Positions 6,439 through 12,019 of a DNA stretch of 12,019 nucleotides are shown here, in pieces; positions within the stretch are counted from its first letter, which is position 1, and every line of letters begins with the position of its first letter. The position numbers were made by a program, and so were the translations under genes. A model generated the notes under the pieces. That model was not told the origin of the DNA and made no database searches. It worked only from the letters and a program-made list of their open reading frames with translations. This DNA comes from Pseudomonadota bacterium (lineage in GTDB: Bacteria; Pseudomonadota; Alphaproteobacteria; Rhizobiales; Hyphomicrobiaceae), in the NCBI GenBank assembly GCA_023392135.1, contig JAEVZQ010000384.1, positions 1 through 12,019 on the forward strand, given 5' to 3'.

Positions 6439-8649
6439 GTGTCATTCAGCGACGCACATCAGGGCGCTGAGCGTCTGCGGATGGCTGGCGACGGGGCAGT
6501 GGACCAACTCGTCGAAGCCGCCATCGCGTCGGCGGCAGACTGCCTGCGCGCGGGCGTGCTCCTGCAGGGTATCGATTGGGCCCGTGTCGCGCCGGAGCGT
6601 GTCAGGGCGATGCTCCGGGATCTGGAAGCGAACCACGTGCGTGTTCCGGATTGGCTCACCCGTGCCTTGCTCTTAGCCGGGCATGTCCTGCCGGGCGAGC
6701 TCGTCAGGGCCTTTCCGGAGGAGCTCGCGGCACTGGACGAATTGAACAGCGCCACCGGCACGGCCGACGAGCGGCGCGCGTTTGCGGCGATCCATCGCAG
6801 GCTGCGCCACCGCGAAAGCGGCGAGGGCGATGTCCTCACCGCGATTGTGAAACGGCTGCAGGCGTTGGGTTGGAACGACGAGGCCGCGGAGCTGGCGCTC
6901 TCCTTCCAAGATGAGGCCCCGCGTGTGCTGACGTCTGCGGCAGCTTCACTCAAGCACTACCGCCAAAGTTTGCAGATCGCGCGAATTCGCGTGTGTGGGT
7001 TTTCGACGACCCATACGCTCGCGCAGGATCTCGTCCCGGCATTTGCAGCGCATGGCTGGCAGGCCCAAGTCAGCGAGGCCAATTTCGGTGAAGGCATCGC
7101 CGAGCTGCTGCGCCCGGCTGCGGATTGCGACGCGCTTGTTTTGCTCATGGATTTTGACGGATTTGCTGCGCGCGAATGGCGCCGTACCGCCGATGAAAGC
7201 CTGCGCTTGGTTCGTGAGTGCGCAGATCTCCTTGGCTCGGCGCTGGCCACTTTTGCGGAGCGCGCACAGCAACCGCTGATTATTAACACCATTCCGTCTG
7301 CGCCGGCGCCGACGGCGGGTCTGCTCGATCGCCAGCACGCCCTCGGCTTGCGGTGCGCCATCGATCTCGTCAATCAGCGCATTCTCGACGCTGCCGAGCA
7401 GTCGGGCCGGATCGTCGTCTGCGATGCGGACTCTGCGCTCGCCAGGGTGCCCCTTGCTCACCAGACCGATCCGAAGCTCTGGTACTACGGCCGCATCGCC
7501 TATTCGGCTGCTGCGTCACGCGCGCTCGCCAGGAGATTTGCCGCGGCGTGGCATCTGGTGAAGCGCGGCCCCCTGAAAGTTCTGGCGCTCGACTTCGACA
7601 ATACCCTCTGGGGCGGCGTCTACGGCGACGACGGAATCGATGCGCTGGTCTGTGGCCCGGAGTTTCCGGGCAATGCGTACAGTGCGTTCCAGCAGGAATG
7701 CCTGCGGCTGAAGCGTCAGGGCATGCTGCTGGTCGGGCTCAGCAAGAACAATCCCGATGCCATCACCGTTTTCGAGCGTCACCCGGGAATGATGCTGCGG
7801 GCCGACGACTTTGCAGCGACAGCCATCGACTGGAACCCGAAGCCCGAGAACATCCGCAGGCTCGCCACCGAGCTCAACCTTGGCCTCGACAGCTTCCTTT
7901 TCCTCGACGACAGCCCGCACGAGCGTGAGGCGATGCGTCAGGTGTGTCCGGAGGTGAGCGTGCCGGAGATGCCGGCTGATCCGGCTCAGCGCCCGCTCTG
8001 GCTGAGGAGCCTTGCCGTGACGTGGCCGGCGCGGCTGACGGCGGAAGACGAGCGGCGGGCCGAGATGTATGCGGCCGAGCGCGCCGGCAGGGAGTTCCGC
8101 GCGCGGGCCGTCAGCCTCGCCGATTACCTCCGCGGGCTCGAGCAGCGGCTCTATGTCGGGCCGGTCCGTCCCGAGACACTTTCCCGCATCGCCCAGCTCC
8201 ATCAGCGGACCAATCAATTCAACCTCACCACCGTGCGCTATACGGAGGCCGATCTCGGCACCATGATCGCGGACGAGCCGCAATACCTGGTCCTTTACGG
8301 ACGGGCCACCGACCGTTTCGGTGATCACGGCATCGTCATCGCCGCGACCGCGCGCATCGACGGGACCGTTGCGGAAATCCTCACCTTTCTGATGAGCTGC
8401 CGCGTGATTGGCCGCGAGGTCGAGCGCGCCTTCCTGGGGGCGATGCTAGAAGAGCTCCACCGGCGCGGCGTGCGTGAGGTCACTGGCACCTACGTTCCAT
8501 CGGCGAAAAACGGCCAGGTTCGCGAGCTCTATTCTTCGCTAGGGTTTCGGGAGGTATCGACCGGGCCCGGCCAAACCACCTGGAGCCGGACGATCGGCAA
8601 GGCCGACCTGCCGGGTTCCGACTTCGTCGTTGTTCAATGGGAGACGTGA
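6439..8649 (+). CDS. FkbH-like HAD-IIIC phosphatase / glyceryl-ACP loading enzyme
   Basis: A 736-residue FkbH-family protein starting at GTG. Residues 1-180 are helical-looking and not recognised. About 190-365 is the family's N-terminal domain (CGFSTTHTLAQDL onward). The HAD-IIIC core follows, with nucleophile and acid D385/D387 (LDFDNTLWGG), S435 (GLSKNN), K468 (WNPKPENI) and D490/D491 (LFLDDSPHE). The C-terminal 170 residues are GNAT-like and carry the conserved MSCRVIGREVE block, whose C654 may hold the acyl group. Studied members take 1,3-bisphosphoglycerate, remove phosphate and load a glyceryl unit on a dedicated ACP; some lead to lactyl-ACP. The ACP gene follows with no gap, the usual partner arrangement. 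No polyketide synthase or methyltransferase is visible, so the destination of the C3 unit is unknown here. The actual substrate could be a different phosphorylated acid. Confidence 0.9.
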   Translation: MSFSDAHQGAERLRMAGDGAVDQLVEAAIASAADCLRAGVLLQGIDWARVAPERVRAMLRDLEANHVRVPDWLTRALLLAGHVLPGELVRAFPEELAALDELNSATGTADERRAFAAIHRRLRHRESGEGDVLTAIVKRLQALGWNDEAAELALSFQDEAPRVLTSAAASLKHYRQSLQIARIRVCGFSTTHTLAQDLVPAFAAHGWQAQVSEANFGEGIAELLRPAADCDALVLLMDFDGFAAREWRRTADESLRLVRECADLLGSALATFAERAQQPLIINTIPSAPAPTAGLLDRQHALGLRCAIDLVNQRILDAAEQSGRIVVCDADSALARVPLAHQTDPKLWYYGRIAYSAAASRALARRFAAAWHLVKRGPLKVLALDFDNTLWGGVYGDDGIDALVCGPEFPGNAYSAFQQECLRLKRQGMLLVGLSKNNPDAITVFERHPGMMLRADDFAATAIDWNPKPENIRRLATELNLGLDSFLFLDDSPHEREAMRQVCPEVSVPEMPADPAQRPLWLRSLAVTWPARLTAEDERRAEMYAAERAGREFRARAVSLADYLRGLEQRLYVGPVRPETLSRIAQLHQRTNQFNLTTVRYTEADLGTMIADEPQYLVLYGRATDRFGDHGIVIAATARIDGTVAEILTFLMSCRVIGREVERAFLGAMLEELHRRGVREVTGTYVPSAKNGQVRELYSSLGFREVSTGPGQTTWSRTIGKADLPGSDFVVVQWET

Positions 8650-8904
8650 ATGGGTCCGTCCACTTCGGTCAATGGGATCGCCTACCCGCAGCTTGCGGCC
8701 ATTTTCGAAGACGTCTTCCAGCATACCGAGTCGCTTTCGCCGTCGACCTCGCCGGATGACGTCTCCCGGTGGGATTCCCTCCAGCACATCGCCCTGGTGC
8801 GCTCTCTCGAGGAGACGTTTGCCATCCAGCTCTCGATGGACGAGATGATGGAGATCCGGACCGTCGCCGATATCGAGAACGTGTTGCGGCGGCACGGTGT
8901 TTGA
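8650..8904 (+). CDS. Stand-alone acyl carrier protein paired with FkbH
   Basis: An 84-residue acidic carrier protein whose ATG directly follows the FkbH stop (no gap); a GGGAG ribosome site at 8639-8643 lies inside the FkbH gene. The phosphopantetheine site is S43 in RWDSLQHIAL; the W-D-S-L form is typical of ACPs that partner FkbH-like enzymes, and differs from the EIDSL of AcpXL. It probably receives a glyceryl- or lactyl-type unit from the upstream enzyme, which the MaoC-SDR protein or an enzyme elsewhere then uses. It is the last gene of the three-gene plus-strand operon. Sequence and context agree well, although the loaded acyl group is inferred. Confidence 0.9.
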   Translation: MGPSTSVNGIAYPQLAAIFEDVFQHTESLSPSTSPDDVSRWDSLQHIALVRSLEETFAIQLSMDEMMEIRTVADIENVLRRHGV

Positions 8905-9037
8905 GAGCAGCTGAATCCGCTTCGGGTGACGAGCTCTCGACGATGAAGGCCCAGAAGTGCTACCCGGCTAGAACGACGGCTGCGCCGTCATGTCGAAGAA
9001 GCCGCGCAAGGAATGCAACCCGAGCCCACCGATTCTC

Positions 9038-9739
9038 TCACAATGCGTCGCACACCCGGCTCATCGTCGCATCGAGATGGCGGGCCATGACATTGGCCAG
9101 GCGCTCGCCATCGCGCGCGACGAGCGCCTCGATCATTTCCTCGTGCTCCGCAACCGCCCCGGCCCACTGCGATGGCGTGTCATTACCCGTGTAGCGGACC
9201 CGCCTGATCCTGGCTTGCAGCAGCTCATGCGTTTCGGCGAGGGCAGCGTTTCCGGATGCCTGGACGATGGCGGTATGAATGGCCTGATTGAGCTTGAAAT
9301 ATCCGAGCCGGTCCCTGCTCCCATAGAATTCGAGCATGCGCTGGTGCAGCCGGTAAATGTGCGTGATGGACGCATCGTCCGCACGCTCACAAGCGAGCCG
9401 CGCTGCAAGCTGCTCCAAAGCCTTCAGCACTTCGTGGATCTGAGCGATATCCGCCTCGCTGAAGCGCCGCACGATGGCTCCCCGCGAGGGCACGTTCTCG
9501 ACCAGGCCTTCTCGCGCCAGGGTCTTGATCGCCTCCCGCAGGGGGGTGCGCGAGACACCGAGCAAAGCCCCCACCTGGACCTCGTTGATCCGTGTGCCGG
9601 GTGCAAGCCGACCCTGAATGATGAGATCACGCAGACGATCCACGACCTCGTCATGCAGCGTCCGGCGCGCGATTGGCAGCATGCCTTCCATGCCGTCAGC
9701 CACCGACGGCGGGATGTCACCCGGCGTGTCCGCACTCAT
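9038..9739 (-). CDS. GntR-family transcriptional regulator, FadR/FCD subfamily
   Basis: A 233-residue regulator, normal for the subfamily. The winged helix-turn-helix covers about residues 27-90, with the recognition segment VSRTPLREAI at 62-71. The all-helical FCD ligand domain covers about 98-225 and keeps the likely metal/ligand histidines H155 (NQAIHTAI), H199 (AEHEEMIEAL) and H221 (ARHLDA). A strong AGGAG ribosome site (complement of 9746-9750) supports the ATG at 9737-9739. FCD regulators usually bind an organic acid and repress the adjacent catabolic operon. This one is divergent from the PdxA-family gene, with an inverted repeat and promoter between them, so it very likely controls that gene and perhaps itself. 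It converges with the FkbH-ACP operon and is probably unrelated to it. Confidence 0.93.
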   Translation of the reverse strand: MSADTPGDIPPSVADGMEGMLPIARRTLHDEVVDRLRDLIIQGRLAPGTRINEVQVGALLGVSRTPLREAIKTLAREGLVENVPSRGAIVRRFSEADIAQIHEVLKALEQLAARLACERADDASITHIYRLHQRMLEFYGSRDRLGYFKLNQAIHTAIVQASGNAALAETHELLQARIRRVRYTGNDTPSQWAGAVAEHEEMIEALVARDGERLANVMARHLDATMSRVCDAL

Positions 9740-9802
9740 CCCAATCTCCTACGGCGGCAGTTTTAACGACGCTTGCTCTCCGCCGGTCGTTCAGTGAGCG
9801 TC

Positions 9803-9815
9803 ATGCATTCTGCAT
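9803..9815. promoter_or_regulatory. Inverted repeat, candidate GntR/FCD operator
   Basis: ATGCA-TTC-TGCAT is a perfect inverted repeat with a 3-base centre. It lies 9 bases before the -35 box of the promoter driving the PdxA-family gene and between that gene and the divergent GntR gene. A neighbouring TGCATACAAA (9811-9820) resembles half of the TTGTATACAA-type sites bound by some FCD regulators. Binding by the product of 9038-9739 is inferred from position. Confidence 0.4.
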
Positions 9816-9824
9816 ACAAAATAC

Positions 9825-9852
9825 TTGAATCGCAAGGCGGCACCCATATACT
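9825..9852 (+). promoter_or_regulatory. Sigma70-type promoter for the PdxA-family operon
   Basis: TTGAAT (9825-9830) and TATACT (9847-9852) are separated by 16 bases. Each matches the consensus at four or five of six positions, which is unusually good for this GC-rich genome. Transcription would begin near 9859, leaving a leader of about 25 bases before the ATG at 9883. The inverted repeat just upstream would let a bound regulator block the polymerase. Confidence 0.55.
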
Positions 9853-9882
9853 CGCCGAAACAGGAACACTGGAACGGTCAGG

Positions 9883-10929
9883 ATGGGCCAAATGGAATCC
9901 GGCAGCGGTGATGTTCAGCCCACCATTGCATTCGCGCTTGGTGATCCCGCCGGGATCAGCCCTGAACTGAGTGCGCGTCTCATCGCAGACGCGGGAATCC
10001 GCGTGAAGGCGAGGCTCGTCGTCTTCGGGGACAGACGCATTCTGGAGATGGGAGCGGCGGTCGCAGGCGTCGACGTGGACGTACACGTCGTGACATCGGA
10101 GGACGCGATTCCCGCGGACGCAGCCGGCCCGATCCTCGTCGACCTTGGGAATCTCGATCCCGCGAATGTCACCGCAGGCACGGCCACGCTTGTAGGCGGC
10201 AAGTTCGCCAGCGAGAACTTCCGCCGCGCGCTGCAATTCGCGGCTGCCGGACAGGCCGGCGCGGTGTTCTTCACGCCGTTCAACAAAGCCGCCATGCGGC
10301 TCGCCTATCCCGGTTACGACGACGAAATTCGCTTCGTGCGCGACGTGATCGGCTACGATGGGCCGGCAAGCGAGTTCAATGTCCTGGGTAGGCTCTGGAA
10401 TGCGCGCGTCACGTCGCATATTCCGCTGAGCGCGGTGGCAGGCGCGATAACGGAAGAGCGCATTCTGCGCTCACTCACCCTCGCTCAGTCGTCCCTGCGC
10501 GCAGCCGGTTTCACAAATCCGCGCATCGCCGTTGCGGGGCTCAATCCGCACGCCGGCGACGGCGGCATTTTCGGTCGCGAGGAAATTGATATCATCGAGC
10601 CCGCGGTCGCCAAAGCGCAGCAGATGGGCTTCGACGTCAAGGGCCCTTATCCGTCGGACACGGTGTTCCTGCGCGCAAAAAAAGGCGACTTCGACGCCGT
10701 TCTCACCATGTATCACGACCAGGGGCAGATCGCGATGAAGCTCATGGGCTTCGACCGGGGCGTCACCCTGATCGGCGGATGTCCATTCCCCATCTGCACC
10801 CCGGCCCACGGTACGGCCTACGACATCGCCGGCAAGGGGATCGCCGATCTCGGCGCCAGTCGGGCGGCACTGCTCCTGGCCATCGAGATGGCGGGCAACC
10901 GAAAACGTCCGGATGCGAGAGCCGCGTGA
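9883..10929 (+). CDS. pdxA2: PdxA-family (4-hydroxythreonine-4-phosphate dehydrogenase-like) dehydrogenase, probably catabolic PdxA2 type
   Basis: A 348-residue NAD-dependent dehydrogenase of the PdxA fold. GDPAGIS at 20-26 and TPFNK at 131-135 match the family, and the three metal-binding histidines are present: H179 (SHIPL), H223 (GLNPHAG) and H278 (MYHDQGQ). The C-terminal TPAHGTAYDIAGKG (306-319) is typical of PdxA2-like proteins. The GHTE segment that holds the substrate phosphate in biosynthetic PdxA reads GYDDE at 144-148, so the substrate is probably not 4-phosphohydroxythreonine. Catabolic relatives act on four-carbon sugar-acid phosphates or, as TphB, on a dihydrodiol of terephthalate; the choice cannot be made here. 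The GntR regulator and the solute-binding protein gene favour a catabolic role. A second ATG at 9892 (preceded by AGGA) is an alternative start. Confidence 0.88.
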   Translation: MGQMESGSGDVQPTIAFALGDPAGISPELSARLIADAGIRVKARLVVFGDRRILEMGAAVAGVDVDVHVVTSEDAIPADAAGPILVDLGNLDPANVTAGTATLVGGKFASENFRRALQFAAAGQAGAVFFTPFNKAAMRLAYPGYDDEIRFVRDVIGYDGPASEFNVLGRLWNARVTSHIPLSAVAGAITEERILRSLTLAQSSLRAAGFTNPRIAVAGLNPHAGDGGIFGREEIDIIEPAVAKAQQMGFDVKGPYPSDTVFLRAKKGDFDAVLTMYHDQGQIAMKLMGFDRGVTLIGGCPFPICTPAHGTAYDIAGKGIADLGASRAALLLAIEMAGNRKRPDARAA

Positions 10930-11005
10930 AGATCTTGAGCCCAAGTCCATGCGACGGCTGACCCAACAGCCGCAACTACGATCAACCTGAAGAGGAAATC
11001 GGGAA

Positions 11006-12001
11006 ATGCTCCACGTTCGCCAATTGATCGGTATCGCTGCCGCAGTATCGATGTTCAGTATTCCGGCCGCTAATGCCTGGGAGCCGACGAAATCGATCGA
11101 GTTCGTCGTGACTGCAGGGGCCGGCGGCGGCACCGACAACTTCGCCCGCGTCGTTCAGTCGGTCATCACCAAGAACAAGCTCATTGATAAGGCGATCATC
11201 GTCACCAACAAGGGTGGCGGCAGTGGCGCTGAAGGCTACATTTATGCGCGCGGCGCGGCCGGGGATACCCATAAGGTGATCTTCGGCACCAACAATGCCT
11301 ATCTTCTGCCCTATGTCGCCAACGTCGCGTTCAAGAAATCGGATCTTACGCCAGTCGCCGCCTTGGCGCTCGACGAATTCCTGCTGTGGGTCAATGCCGG
11401 CTCGGAATACAAGACGGCCAAGGACTACATCGCCGCCGCCAAGGCCAAACCCGAAACTCTGAAAATGGGTGGCAGCCAATCGAAAGATACGGACCAGACG
11501 TTGGTGAGCCTCATCGAGTCAGCGGCTGGCGTGAAGTTCATCTACGTGCCCTTCAACGGCGGCGGCCTCGCAGCGGTGCAGCTCGCCGGCGGCCATATCG
11601 ATTCCAATACCAACAACCCGAACGAGAACATCGGCCAGTGGAAGGCGGGCCAGGTCCGTCCGCTGTGCGTCTTCAGCCCAACCCGGCTGCCCGAGGGCCC
11701 GAAGGTCACGGCCGAAATGGGCTGGTCAGACATCCCGCTCTGCAAGGACGAAGGCATTCCGCTCGATAGCTTCCAGATGCCGCGCACGATCTGGTTGCCG
11801 GCCAATGTGCCCGCCGAAGCCGTCGCCTTCTACACGGAGCTTTTCAAGAAGGTGAGCGAATCGCCGGAGTGGAAAGAGTACGTCACACGCACCGTGCAGA
11901 CCGCCCGCTTCATGTCCGGCGACGAGCTCGCCAAGTTCGTTTCCGACGACGAGGCCAAGAACAAGAAGGTGTTCGAGAAGGAAGGCTGGCTGGTCAAATG
12001 A
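11006..12001 (+). CDS. Tripartite tricarboxylate transporter solute-binding protein (TctC/Bug family)
   Basis: A 331-residue periplasmic binding protein of the usual length. Residues 1-24 are a Sec signal peptide (two basic residues, hydrophobic core, AxA-type site ending ANA before W25). The mature part starts with the family pattern: a KSIEFVVTAGAGGGTDNFAR block at 29-48, then IIVTNKGGGSGAEGY. The protein captures a carboxylate in the periplasm for a TctA/TctB membrane pair, not seen in the window; Bug genes are often orphans. An AGAGGA ribosome site (10991-10996) lies 9 bases before the ATG. It follows the PdxA-family gene by 76 bases on the same strand and is probably co-transcribed, so the ligand may be the precursor of that enzyme's substrate. 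A terminator-like hairpin overlaps its stop codon. Confidence 0.92.
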   Translation: MLHVRQLIGIAAAVSMFSIPAANAWEPTKSIEFVVTAGAGGGTDNFARVVQSVITKNKLIDKAIIVTNKGGGSGAEGYIYARGAAGDTHKVIFGTNNAYLLPYVANVAFKKSDLTPVAALALDEFLLWVNAGSEYKTAKDYIAAAKAKPETLKMGGSQSKDTDQTLVSLIESAAGVKFIYVPFNGGGLAAVQLAGGHIDSNTNNPNENIGQWKAGQVRPLCVFSPTRLPEGPKVTAEMGWSDIPLCKDEGIPLDSFQMPRTIWLPANVPAEAVAFYTELFKKVSESPEWKEYVTRTVQTARFMSGDELAKFVSDDEAKNKKVFEKEGWLVK

Positions 12002-12010
12002 CCAGCCTTT
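11988..12010 (+). terminator. Terminator-like hairpin overlapping the stop codon of the binding-protein gene
   Basis: GGCTGGTC, the loop AAAT and GACCAGCC form a perfect 8-base-pair stem followed by TTTCCTC. The TGA stop (11999-12001) lies in the loop and right arm. The T run is short, so termination may be partial. That would suit a binding-protein gene followed by less-expressed membrane genes. Confidence 0.5.
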
Positions 12011-12019
12011 CCTCACGGT

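Noticed and set aside
8975..8989. Hairpin GACGGC-TGC-GCCGTC between the ACP and GntR genes as a two-way terminator
   Set aside because: The stem is only 6 pairs and neither strand shows a T run after it. It could aid termination but is not supported well enough to list.
9883..10929. Labelling the dehydrogenase as vitamin B6 biosynthetic PdxA
   Set aside because: The substrate segment differs from biosynthetic PdxA, and the neighbours are a GntR/FCD regulator and a solute-binding protein, not B6 or ksgA/surA genes.
10955..10972. Hairpin CGGCTG-ACCCAA-CAGCCG between the PdxA-family and binding-protein genes
   Set aside because: It has a short stem and no T run, and the downstream gene has its own ribosome site and no clear promoter. 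It does not show that the two genes are separate transcription units.

Overview
The window looks like chromosomal DNA of a high-GC alphaproteobacterium of the order Hyphomicrobiales (Rhizobiales). The strongest marker is an acpXL-type gene set on the minus strand. This set builds the very-long-chain (omega-1)-hydroxy fatty acid (VLCFA, typically 27-OH-C28:0) of lipid A in rhizobia, brucellae and relatives. No RNA genes, insertion sequences or CRISPR arrays were seen, and no stretch over 300 bases lacks a gene.

Positions 5011 to 1 (minus strand) hold one tightly packed operon. In transcription order it encodes AcpXL, a FabZ-like dehydratase, a ketosynthase-like protein without the nucleophile Cys, a complete Cys-His-His ketosynthase, a medium-chain reductase (MDR) without catalytic-zinc ligands, and a second copy of the Cys-less ketosynthase-like protein that runs off the left edge. 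Several junctions are ATGA overlaps or gaps of 1 to 19 bases. The expected acyltransferase gene lpxXL is not seen; it may lie further left.

Positions 5212 to 8904 (plus strand, divergent from acpXL) hold a second compact operon: a MaoC dehydratase/SDR ketoreductase fusion, a 736-residue FkbH-like HAD-IIIC protein, and a small stand-alone acyl carrier protein. The two operons share a 200-base intergenic region carrying a near-perfect 20-base palindrome, a candidate shared operator. Together the two strands encode a full type II elongation cycle: ketosynthase, chain-length-factor-like partners, two dehydratases, a ketoreductase, a probable enoyl reductase and two carrier proteins. They also encode a protein of a family that loads phosphoglycerate-derived C3 units onto carrier proteins. 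This is the most unusual part of the window.

Positions 9038 to 12019 look like an unrelated catabolic unit: a minus-strand GntR/FCD repressor, and on the plus strand a divergent PdxA-family dehydrogenase and a periplasmic tricarboxylate-type (TctC/Bug) solute-binding protein. A good sigma70-like promoter with an adjacent inverted repeat lies between regulator and dehydrogenase. A terminator-like hairpin overlaps the stop codon of the binding-protein gene. This unit probably takes up and oxidises a small hydroxy- or carboxylic acid under control of the GntR protein.
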